64,000 nucleotides of DNA. Source: Nemopilema nomurai (lineage: Eukaryota > Cnidaria > Scyphozoa > Rhizostomeae > Rhizostomatidae). Each line of letters begins with the position of its first letter. The first letter of the stretch is position 1. The stretch lies in contig ML133420.1 of NCBI GenBank assembly GCA_003864495.1, positions 2,357,238-2,421,237 on the forward strand, given 5' to 3'. Under the pieces are notes generated by a model that was not told where the DNA came from, ran no database searches, and worked only from the letters and a program-made list of their open reading frames with translations. Below are positions 37,264 to 47,900 of this stretch, piece after piece. The position numbers were made by a program, and so were the translations under genes.

Positions 37264-39738
37264 TTATTTTTCCGTGACAATAAGCTGGGGTGCCTTTACG
37301 ACCCACTCGCTCCACCCAGCATCGTAAATGGCTGTTTCGTGACCATCGCCCCCCTGAAACGCTATGAATGCCAACAGCGCGGCAGCGACACCCGAGCCCC
37401 CGTCCAAAGACATAGTCGGCCGGTTCAGGTCAATTCCTAGCTTCTTCATTAAGGTCCTTATCTCGTCCGGACTTCTGACTCTCCGGTTCTCTTTATCAAA
37501 GAACTGCATCGCCATGACGTTTATCTCGTTCGGGAAGTGTCCACTGGGAACGTTCGGATCAGGACCTGGGTCCGTTCCAAGAAAACGAGGTTTCGGCCTC
37601 CCATCCATAACCTGGTACTGTCCAGAAGTTATGTTCTCCTTCACAAAATCAAAACTTTTCACCAACTCGCTTCGGTAGTCTGGTTTGTATTCAGCACTTG
37701 CGGCTAAAATCAAGAGTGTATAGGTTACTCACTGACGTCCGGTGAGGAACAGACCGAGACAAAATAATTTCCGGACAACGCAATTTTCTACCAAGATTTT
37801 GACCGTTTTTCTGGAAACCACCCGTCTCTCGGGATGAGACCGGTGGTTTGGTGCCGGTGGTGGCAGTGTGGTCAGGGGGGGCATGCGAAATTGTTTGTTT
37901 GCAATATTTGTTCGCAAGGTGCAGGGTACGGCCATCATGTAAGAGAAGGAGCACGAAAAACGACTTGGCCACCCCACCACTGCATTTTTGACATTGTTAC
38001 AGAGGGCTCTTTCACTCGGTTATTGCAATGGCCAATGCAAAGAAAATGTACAGAAAAAAATTTCATTGCACATTAATAAAGTAAAATAAAGTGCACCTGG
38101 ATAAACTTCCTCTTCAGTATAATCCCCCGAAACAGTCTCATATCCTTCCTTCATCCAAGATGGCAGCCCTCCTTCCAACACAGCTACCTTTTCATGACCA
38201 AAGACACGGAACATCCACCAAGCTCTTGCAGCAGAAAAGGCAACAAAATTTTCGTGGTTGTCATAGATGATCACATGGTGGTGGTTTTCTATTCCTGCTA
38301 GGTCTTGTACATATTTTGAAAATGTCTCCGGCTTTGGAAGCATCAAAAGAAGGTTGGTTTCTTTGTCCCGGCATTCTGCAAGACTGAGAATCTAGCATCA
38401 ATCAATCAGAATACCAAAATAAATAGCATGTATATTTAAATGGTATTTCTTAGGTATCGTATTCAGTAACAAAAATGCAGAACCTTTGAACTTTGCATGA
38501 AATATTTTGGCAAACGCAAACTTATATTTGATATACATTCAGTCTTGTAACAGGAATTCTGCAAAAAGCGCGCAGTGTAAAATACTGGTCATGCAAGTGA
38601 AGGCCTAGTTTTCATATACCGTAAATCCTCGATTTGGCTCCCCCTTGAAAAAGCCCCCCCCCTCGAATAAGCGCCCACCCTAGAACTACAAATTTTCAAT
38701 AGGCCCCCCCTCAAATAAGCTCCCATTTAAATTTTTGTTAGTAACTTAATCAAATGTTACTTTATACTTAGATTATTTTTTATATTATGAAAAGAAAGAA
38801 ATTTAAAAAAGTTATCTTTTCATGTGGCATGTTTCAGGTAATTTTATAAGCCCCCCCCCCTCGAATAAGCCCCCTCCCCTCGAATAAGCTCCCATCCAAA
38901 AATGTCAAAAATAAATGAGCCGCCGAGGGGCTAATTCGAGGATTTACGGTAGCCCCATATCCTGGGTGCCAGAACGGGGGAAAGGGACTGCGAAGGAGCA
39001 TGGGGGAGGCCTCTCCTTCCCACACCTGCATGACCTTGACCTGCGTTTTATACTTGCCGTGCAAAAAGGGTTGCAAGGCATCAAAATATATTTCTTAAAA
39101 CATTACCACTATATTCAAAGTGCTAAACATACAAGGTCGTTAATGAAAGGATGACATAAAGCGATTAATGTTAATGTCGTGATAATCAACATTATCATCA
39201 AGATCAGCAACAGTAACTGTCACCTTAATAAGTACTGGACATTGGATATTGGAGCCCACCCACAGAATGTTCAATGGCCTAACCCAAACAGGCATCGCAG
39301 TTTTCTGCAAATAAGATAAATATTTTCCTTTTCAGATCGTTTTCATTACCATAAACATCATAAATGATGTAAAACTTAAGCTTTTTCCTGGTACTATTCA
39401 TTACATATAAAGCCTTGAAACATTACCATCTCTTGCACTTACAGCCTTAAAACAATAATACTGTGAGTTGAATTTTCTACGAATTGAAGTGTCATGTCCT
39501 CTTTTAACGATAACTTTTAAAAGATAGGATCCAATACATGTTGACAAGATACAAATACCTACTCGAAATACTTTGCTCCAGGGATTCTTCTCTCCTTGTG
39601 TTCTTTTATAAAGTCTCTATTAAAAATTGCCAAATGCCATGTTGCATCAAGGATTCTAAAGTTCTTATCGAAGCTGGGTTCGCCCATTTTCGCTTTTAGC
39701 CATTTTGCGTTGACAAGAGCGTGCTCTTTACTTACCAT
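37264..39738 (-). CDS. 3-mercaptopyruvate sulfurtransferase paralogue, copy B (catalytic Cys replaced by Gly)
   Basis: Exons, 5' to 3': 39738-39563, 38383-38097 and 37703-37264, giving 300 residues from the ATG at 39738. The fold is preserved: FRILDATWHLA, RIPGAKYF, HHHVIIYDNHENF, AWWMFRVFGHEKVAVLEGG, then FLGTDPGPDPNVPSGHFPN and IYDAGWSEWV. The catalytic loop is changed from CGSGVSAC to GGSGVAAA; the Gly codon at the cysteine position is 37401-37399, about residue 256. The GRFHGTSPEPR segment of copy A is RFLGTDPGPDP here. It is therefore unlikely to be an active sulfurtransferase, yet has no stop or frameshift. An in-frame ATG at 39888 adds 50 residues (MGSPLSACGFSAKMLTHLKG...) with a mitochondrial-presequence look. 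Confidence 0.88.
38619..38949. mobile_element. MITE of the CCGTAAAT family (copy C)
   Basis: Ends are CCGTAAATCCTCGATTTGGC and the inverted form of CCGTAAATCCTCGAATTAGC, flanked by TA on both sides (38617-38618 and 38950-38951). About 330 bp, non-coding, with repeated CTCGAATAAGC words. Inserted in intron 1 of MPST-B. Confidence 0.87.
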
Positions 39739-39997
39739 TGTGGAAAAATCTTGAAACTGATGAGAAACGATTTGAGGTAGACTCGTGTTCGCCCCGAAAG
39801 ACAGCCAAATATTTCTCAGCCAGCTCAAGCCCTTCAAATGAGTCAGCATTTTTGCAGAAAACCCACATGCACTCAAAGGAGAACCCATACAAAAACCAGA
39901 TTAGACCTTGTTTGCCAGCATTCCACACCAAATCCGGTAGAGACGAAATCCCACCCATCAAAATAGGAGCTGCGGGGTTCCTTGGCAAGGTCTTCAT
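39728..39997 (-). other. ORF overlapping the MPST-B start region (possible upstream ORF)
   Basis: An 89-codon ATG ORF in another frame begins at 39997 and ends 10 bases beyond the MPST-B ATG at 39738. A strong splice acceptor (tattctattctag) precedes it near 40025, and a donor-like CATCCCAG/gtaggt lies near 40310, so this whole stretch is probably the 5' exon of MPST-B with a non-coding exon before it. The ORF may then act as an overlapping uORF. No homologue recognised. Confidence 0.35.
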
Positions 39998-40034
39998 AAA
40001 ATTTGCTCGTTCAGTTCGGGTTCCTAGAATAGAA

Positions 40035-41365
40035 TATAAATAAAAAAATAAAAAACTAGATCAGATAACAACAAAAAATTTTATTGAAGTAAACCGTTAA
40101 CGATTTTTGTCGATCTGTCGAATTTATTCTCAATTAGATGGACCCAACTCGCGAAGATTATAGAAAATGTTGAAATTTTTTGTGCCCGGCCTACGACATT
40201 TTGCCCGACTGATATTCGCACAGAATTTCAAAATCCTCATTTCAAGATGGAGCGGCTACCTCAGGCCAAACCAAACACATTTATTAATCTCAAATGACGA
40301 ATAACCTACCTGGGATGGTTTCCTCTCAAATTTCAACCACAATTTCGGAGTGAAGAGTAATTTATCGACTGCATCCAGTGGCGTAGCCAAGGTCAAATCT
40401 TTGGGGGAGGGGGGGTTGCAAAATAGCTAGGTAAGAGAGAGAGTAATGAGGTGTCAGAATGTTGGAAGACCCCTTTTTGGAAAAACATCCTAAAATGAGA
40501 AGGAGAATCATTTTGATTGATTATCAAATGTGAACGGAAATCCTAAAAGAGTGACGCGACAGAGAAACTTTCTTAAAGACTAGATGTTCAATCAATACTC
40601 CTGAGATTGTTTGCATAGGGCAAAACAATGCAACAGCATTTCCAACAGACCACGATTTCCTGCGAGGTCATAGCAGTAGAAGCGATTTCCTTGCACACAC
40701 AATTTTTTTTGTGCGCGGGGAAGATTTCCTGCCGTTTATACTTGCGTGGGAAATTTCTTATAGGTGACCAACCAAACATCTAATAAAACATTTCCTTGCA
40801 GAATTAATTTATTTTTTCTTAAAATATTTCTAGACCAATGTTAAAATGGAGGATTGACTAAGAAGCGTTTGCATGGACAGGGACCACTTCACCAGAAAAG
40901 GGTAGGAGGGGGTCGGTGAAACCGGGAGCAATGCCCCCTACGTTTTGAAGAGAAATACCATTTTTAGGGCAATGTAGTAAGAAATAGGAAGAATTAATTA
41001 AGCAATTAGCTTTGAGCATTATATGCTGGATCAAAAATAGAAAAGACTGAGCTTTTTTCTCATCTGAAAAACACTATTCTGATGACGTCATGGTGAAACT
41101 ACTACACTGAATATCAAGATTTCGGTGGTTTCTTGGAATTTTAGCTTTTGAACAATAAAAATAAGGATCAACATTTAATAACATCTTGTGGCTTTACCTG
41201 CAGATTCAACATTCATGAACGCAGAGAAAAAACACTGTTTGTATTTTTTACAGTGACACAAGCCCACTGTCAACACCCACAAATGAATAGAAGAAACATC
41301 ACAAAAATACAGCTTCCAAATCACGTTAATAATTTTCAAGCAAAAAAGGTAACATCTAAGGTATA
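40035..41365. other. Spacer between MPST-B and MRPL18
   Basis: Contains a probable non-coding first exon of MPST-B (donor near 40310) and an old repeat fragment beginning CAGTGGCGTAGCCAAGG at about 40377, a start seen in hAT-type and other dispersed repeats. The plus-strand ORF 41148-41525 is antisense to the last MRPL18 exon and rejected. Confidence 0.45.
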
Positions 41366-44105
41366 TCATCTATGGCCTTTTCTTTCAAATGTAAATCTTC
41401 GCTTCATTGATGCTGTAAAGAACTTTCTCTTTTTCTTTTTTGGTTTAAAGTCAGCTGTTAAAGAAAAAGGCACATTAGCAATGAGGACAAAAGTGGAAAC
41501 TAAAGCTAGTATCTTAACAATATAAAAAGAGTATGCTTCATACTTTGAAAATGGTATTTATAGATCAAATAAAAAGGACCTACTTTGCTATAACTATATT
41601 TAGCTGGTATGTAGATATAATTGTGATGCAAGCAAACAGTGAAAATCTATGTATATGTTTAGTTAATTATTGATAATTTAAAGTGTTTAGTTCCTAACTG
41701 AAGGAGAAAAAGCAAAGCATGTAAAAATCATAATATTGCGTCTGTACATTGAGCCAATACATATTGAAATGCAAATACCTGGGTCAGATGTATAATAATG
41801 AGGGAGAATCTTTCTCCTTTGTTCATTTAGTTGTAGGCCATGTTCTTTGGCTGCATACATGAATTCTCTAACCTTTGATCAAGTAAGAAGCATTAGCATT
41901 CCTCCAACAATCAAACAAACCTAAAGATAGCTTTAATCAACCTTTTTCAAAGATGCTGTAACAAATAAAAGTAAAGGTCTCAAAGTTTCCTCTGCTACAT
42001 CAGTTACATATAATAATAGTATGATACACAATGTATTAAATGATTGCTTAATCAATAATGATACAGTGCACTTCATGTTTGAAAATATGACAAGATACAT
42101 TTTGTACTTAAATAGAAGTGAATTCACATAGAAATTGACAATCATTCAGGCAATGCTGAGAATGGCATGCGATTGCACAACCATGCCTTGGCACACCCCT
42201 TCCATTGCTTAGAAATACAGATTATTGCACGCATCAAATAACCTGAACACTTCATTCTTGAGTCATGAATACTGCCCAATGTTGTTTTTCTATCATACTT
42301 CAACAAACAATGAACCACTCTAATCACAAAGTTGTTTTTATCAGATGCAAGTTTGGAAAAATATTCTAATTTGCTTGAGAAGCAGGATAGTTGCCACTTA
42401 TCCAATTATTAACACAAACTATGACAAGTCTCACAAAGACCTCTCAAAGCTGTAATATCTGTAATAATTGTAATATCAGGCAATGCTGAAAATAAAATGG
42501 TTGGAGTGCGATGAATCGCTCTCCTTGTGGTGCCAAGGTGTGCAATGGTGTGCAATTACTTACTGGTGCAAGTACCAAATAGCATAGAAAGCTGTATATA
42601 GAGCTGAAAACCTAACTTTATCATGAGAAAACACAATACAAGGCTAGTCCAATCAAAACATTTTCATTTGAACAAGCCTTAGAATTGTAAAATCTAACAT
42701 ATTAAGAGGGCCATATTAACAATGTTGGATCACTTGACCACCTCATCCAACATTGTTTGCTCTGTGCAACGTGTAAGTTACAAAATTCGTGTAAACAATC
42801 AGTCTATACTTTCAGCCTCTCCCTTCAAAATGATGCGGGCGTTAATCCCCTCTTTGAACTTCCTGCAGAGAAATCTTTTTTTCGAAGACAAGGATTCACA
42901 AAGCAAAGTGCGTTCTTCGGATGTTATGGCCAGTCTATATAAATATCCGAAGGGAATAAAAGAGAAGTTTGAAGAGTCTAGTTGATAAATCGAAAGGTCT
43001 AATTGATAGCACCTATCTGCGTTCGTCTTTGTGTCTACAAAGGTTTTTCCTTTCAATTTGAAGTTCTCTTTTTTCGTTTTGACACCACGGCAGTAAATGT
43101 TGTAAAATGAAGAAAAATATTTCTTAGTCTTCAGTTATGACTCATTGTGTAAACGGGTACATCAACAAACCAAATATGACAAAAAAGTCCGTCTGTTAAA
43201 GCTGATCAGTTTTAACTGACTGCATATTTCAGCCTTGTAACACGGAAAACGGAAACCAGCATATCCCAACAACTGTTTCTGTGAAGTTCAAGCTTGTCGT
43301 ATTTTACGTTAAAGGTCGAAAGAGCGGCGACTATCCTGCTTCTTAAGGAAATTATAATATTCTCCAAACTTTGTTAACGATAAAAGCACAACACTGGGCA
43401 GTACTGATCACTCCTGAATGAAGTGCTCAGATTATTTGTGGCGTGCGATGAACTGCACTCCTGTGCAATTGAAGGTGTGGATGTGCAATCGCACGCTATT
43501 CCCAGCATTGGCTGAATATGCTGATTTTCAGTTTTCTCCTGGTCAATTGAAACCAATTGGTTTTGACGGATGGTCTTTCTTCATTGGCTTTGTTATCAGA
43601 ATACAGTGGCAACATCAATTACCTTTTCTTTCCTCTTCTCACCCCTCATTCTCCAAAACACTCTATCAATGCCACATTCTTTGCACCTCTCTGCAATGAC
43701 ACGACCGATATTGATGGCTGCTGTCACATCAGTGGTTCTTAAAAGGTGTCTTGCAATGCCAAACTCTTGTGTGGATGCTGAAGCCAGTATCTCCCCAGTG
43801 TGATGGTCCACGTAGGCAGTGGTGTGATTGTTGCTTATAACCAAATTCAATCTTAAAGAAAGTTAGAAATCATTTGACTTGGTTGCAACATAAAACAGTA
43901 TATGCATGATATTAAGTTAACTCCCAAAACTGATTATAATTGACATAGAAAAAGGTACCAATAAAAGCAGTGAGTTATACTTATTTGGCAGTGCATTTGA
44001 TAGCAAAACAAAACCTATTCATACACACCTGCTCAAACTTATCACTTTTAGGCAAAATGATACTGAAATACACTGTATACTATATATATATATATATATA
44101 ATATG

Positions 44106-44140
<35 letters not shown>

Positions 44141-44901
44141 ATCAGCTTAAAAATGACCTTGTCAGTCATTAAGCATGTTTGATAAGTTTCAAGGGCTTCC
44201 CAACAGATGACGAGATAGCATCAACTTTTTCTTAAGTTTTGCAACTGTGGCAAAATCTGTTCTGCAGCTGTCAACTGACATTGCAAAAGGAAACTCAAAA
44301 TGAGTGAATAATTCCCATACAATTTTAGAAAAAGTTATCGACATAGAAACATGATTTTATCAAATATGTTTCATGTCTTTCTCTTCCCTTCTCAGTTAAA
44401 AACAACTTTGGATACAAAAATCTATCGAGGACGTTTGGCACAGAGCGATACAATAAGCAACAAAATTTGCAGCCAAAAACCAGACCTATTCCAAAAATCT
44501 CGTCTTTTACGTAGTTTCCCATAGCCCTTAGGTTTGTTGTAGCCAAGAAGCTCCATGTTTCTCGGATTTCTGTTACGAGTTTGTAACTGGGTTTCCGCGG
44601 GAAGATCTGGAACATCATTGCTTATTTGAAAATAACTTGGTTTTGGCTCCCGCCAAAGCGGAATTCGCTTCATTTCAAATACATCCGCATTCAATTTTTC
44701 ACCCTCTCGTATGTCAATGAATTTTTCCAAGGACCGTAAGCCTCTTTGGCTTAAGTCTGAGCTGCAGAACCTTGACTGGAACCAACTAGAACCAGCTACA
44801 ACGGATACCGTCAAAAATTGTCGACAATCAGATTTTGCGTTCAATACCGCTTGAATCCCATTGTATCTTAGCCTTGGGAGTACTCCAGCGAGTGCAGACA
44901 T
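41366..44901 (-). CDS. MRPL18: Mitochondrial large ribosomal subunit protein uL18m
   Basis: Exons, 5' to 3': 44901-44486, 43851-43623, 41872-41779 and 41454-41366, giving 275 residues with consistent phases. The diagnostic stretch is RNRNPRNMELLGYNKPKGYG, then KLRKRRDFWNR, closely matching the NRNPRNLELL...FWHR signature of vertebrate MRPL18. Exon 2 gives the uL18 core: TAYVDHHTGEILASASTQE, TTDVTAAINIGRVIAERC and KECGIDRVFW. Exon 3 gives the final helix (VREFMYAAKEHGLQLNEQ), and exon 4 a basic tail (ADFKPKKKKRK). The start MSALAGVLPRLRYNGIQ looks like a mitochondrial presequence. The ~100-residue N-terminus before the core and the basic C-tail make it longer than the ~180-residue human protein. 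The protein binds 5S-type RNA and helps tRNA/RNA import in mammals. Confidence 0.93.
42147..42260 (+). repeat. Interspersed repeat, copy 1 (inverted relative to copy 2)
   Basis: Begins CAGGCAATGCTGAGAATGGC and ends CTGAACACTTCATTC. The same ~110 bp appears reversed at 43411-43514 with moderate divergence. Lies in MRPL18 intron 2. May be two SINE-like copies or the two arms of one long foldback element. Confidence 0.65.
42474..42560 (+). repeat. Partial third copy of the MRPL18-intron repeat
   Basis: Contains CAGGCAATGCTGAAAATAAA followed by GTGCGATGAATCGC and GTGCCAAGGTGTGCAATGG, which echo copies 1 and 2. More degraded than the other two. Confidence 0.4.
43411..43514 (-). repeat. Interspersed repeat, copy 2 (inverted relative to copy 1)
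   Basis: On the minus strand reads CAGCCAATGCTGGGAATAGC, then GCGATTGCACATC, and ends CTGAGCACTTCATTC, aligned to copy 1 across its length. Separated from copy 1 by about 1.15 kb within the same intron. Confidence 0.65.
44079..44140. repeat. Interrupted (TA)n tract, nearly palindromic
   Basis: Two TA runs separated by AATATGATATTAT. The whole tract can fold on itself. Located in MRPL18 intron 1. Confidence 0.85.
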
Positions 44902-47900
44902 GTTTTTCCGAAACAAGAATGTCACTCTGGCATCTTCCAACAGCTCAGGAATAAAAGACGATAACAGCTCGACAGCTAAATGACAAATTAGGCCCGTAGC
45001 CCACTAGCCTGCTAGAATAGTCTCGTGTGGGCGTCGCCTCGCTCCGATAGGCTCCTTTCCAAGTCACCGTGCAGCTGAGTATTTTTCATGAAATGAAGCG
45101 AGTTATAAGGAAGTTATACTTCCAAAACATGGATCCTGCATATCGAAAAGAGTGTGCCACAGTCACATCCAATAGACAATAATTTTGTGAAACCAATGAT
45201 TTACGACTAACCATATTAGTTTTTCTGACTCATGGCTAAGGCAAATTATTTCTAGTGCCTGATATCCAATACCTGAAGGCTCGCACTTTGGAGAAATTAA
45301 CTGCGCACTACCCCGTGCTCTTTCCAATCTGAATGGTTGTAACTGGACAAAATAATCGACGTGTTGGCTATTGGGAATATAAACGTTCACATATTACGCA
45401 ATCAAAGATGGGGAGGGGAGGAGAGATTTACACAAACGTTTACGGTCATTTTGGCTATTTGTTAAAGCTTGTTAAAATAGTTGTTTAGGGAGAGGGGGAT
45501 TTTTCAAATATTGCCGATTTTTGATTCCGTAATATGTGCATATTCCTTGTGTTGTCTCTCTTGAAAACAGCCCTTTTTGGGCTATCAACTATCCTTTGAT
45601 AGTGAAAACTGCTCTAGGTATGATAGAGGATAATACATTCTGAACATGTTGTCCGTGGCAAGCTATTTTATTTTGCAATTCAACTGACAACTCATAGGCA
45701 TCTTGCTTTATGTACGTTAAAACCTGGAGTTTCGAACCAAAAAAACTATGACTAACTGAAGCCAAAACTCTTGATGAGACCACTTTTTAAAAAACTTTAT
45801 ACAGAACTTTTTGAGGATGAGGATTGATGTCCTCATGTAAGAACCTTCTTTAAGACTTGATGGAAAGTTAAACCGGCTGTTTTGAATTTACAACTAGCTA
45901 TTAAAGTTTTCCAATTCTTCTTTAAATTTTTGTCCGGTAATACAGACTGTGCCTTTTCTTAAGAAATCTTTATCCTTTCACCATGTCTACGCACAGTTTC
46001 TTATACAGAAGGAGCCTATCAATCTGCAAATTATCAATTTGCTTAAAAAGGATGGCAGTAGGATCTCTTACAAATTTATTTGTCCAAAATTGTTATCAGA
46101 TACCTTTCGAGCAAGTCTACGGTTTTAAGCACATGTTCAATACCTGGTCATAATTCCGCACGCTGATGTACTGACATCATATCTTTTGCAAATGATTTGT
46201 AACTGTAGCGTGGAGGCAGGAGCAGTCATTTGGCTAGCAGGTGCTGAGGCACCCCTTTACATTTTTCAAAGATATGCTGCAAAACTTTAAAAAATTTATA
46301 CATTACCGTTTGATGAGAATAAAGTCATATATTTTTTGTAAAATTTCTAAAGTTTTCGAGATCTAGTTTATTTGAAAATAGGGCAGAAAAGTTGCTTTCT
46401 TTGTAAAATATTGGAAGATAGTGTCTCGCTAGCTGAAAAGTGGGCTTTGGGTTTCAGTCAAACTCTCAAAATCTATCATATGATACATGAGCGCAATCAT
46501 TTGATACCAACAAATTTGTAGACTTTTCAAATACTGTCAATTTGACTGAGAATCTTCTTCATGCCAATTTCAATTGTGGATAAAAAACCTTTCGTCAGAT
46601 TTTCGTCATGGGGCACGTTTCGACATTCTAAATAGGGTGTTTTCAAAATATATATCTGGGGGCAAGCCCCTGAGCCCCCATTTCGTTTCCCACATAGTTC
46701 CCTCATTTTGTTGTACATTGCAAAGGGTATTAAGGACGAATCATGACAATGTTTGCTACAAACTAATTTTCAGCTAAGGCAAAGTTTTCCCTGCCCGTTT
46801 TACAAGCCCTAAAGTTAAGCAACTCTAGCACCTATTGGCGCCCTTTTGCTTGCTTTTCCCGGTTGGTCAAATGGTAGCCAGTCCCCCACTGATGTCATTA
46901 ACAAGACTTGTGCAATGCAAGGGTGTTGGTCTAGGGGGCTCGTGGAGCTTGCCCATTTGTAATGCCAAGGTGTTGTCATTAATTTCATAGATAGATATTG
47001 GCAGATCCATTTCAACAATTTCGGACCATGTGTTTAGATTGTTGTCTCTTCTTTCATGAATAGTACGGGATGGGATGGTACTAAATTAACAAGGATCGAA
47101 ATGTGTCTTTTCCCTTTGCTTTCAAGAAGTGCCAGAGGGACATGAGGGTGAGCTAACGTCAATTTTTTCCAACGATCCGAACAGACATGGTGACCTAACG
47201 TCAATTTTTCCAACGATCCGGACAGACATGGTGACCTAACGTCAATATTTTCCAACGATCCGGACAGACATGGTGACCTAACGTCAATTTTTTCCAACGA
47301 TCCGGACAGACATGGTGACCTAACGTCAATTTTTTCCAACGATCCGAACAGACATGGTGACCTAACGTCAATTGTTTCCAACGATCCGGACAGACATGGT
47401 GACCTAGCGTCAATTTTTTCCAACGATCCGGACAGACATGGTGACCTAATGTCAATTTCGCATAGCTCGTTAGATGCTATTAAACCAAACTAACGTATGC
47501 TACTTTGAAAACACGTTCACACAGATTCATGAATGCAAATAAGCTTGTTTTGGGTAAGCAATGCTTTAAGAATCGCGATCTGGAAGAAAGGGACGATGTA
47601 AAACTCGAGACAAATAAATGCTCACAAAAACAAATTCATTACCCAAAATCAATGAATGTTTCCTCAAGATAAAGTAGGAAAAAACAAAAGATTTAAAATT
47701 ATACCATAAAGGAACGCTTCTAAAAAATTCAGCATATTAATGAATTTTAACAACCAATTGCTTTTGACACTTTAACAACAAAAAAGTATTTTATTTTCAT
47801 ACATAAAATGAATCGTGCACAATGGACTAACGAAGATTATCACATTTGACAAAAGTGGATTAAATCAACTCAAACTCTGTGAAATGTAAGATGACTGCTA

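Noticed and set aside
40377..40430. Possible complete hAT-type MITE starting CAGTGGCGTAGCCA
   Set aside because: No matching inverted end or target duplication was found downstream, so only a fragment is noted.
41148..41525. 125-codon plus-strand ORF
   Set aside because: Antisense to the last MRPL18 exon and its flank; no product or splice context.
47034..47455. Two overlapping minus-strand ORFs encoding a 14-residue repeat peptide
   Set aside because: They are a by-product of a 42-bp tandem array whose period is divisible by three; more than one frame stays open and there is no splice or start context.
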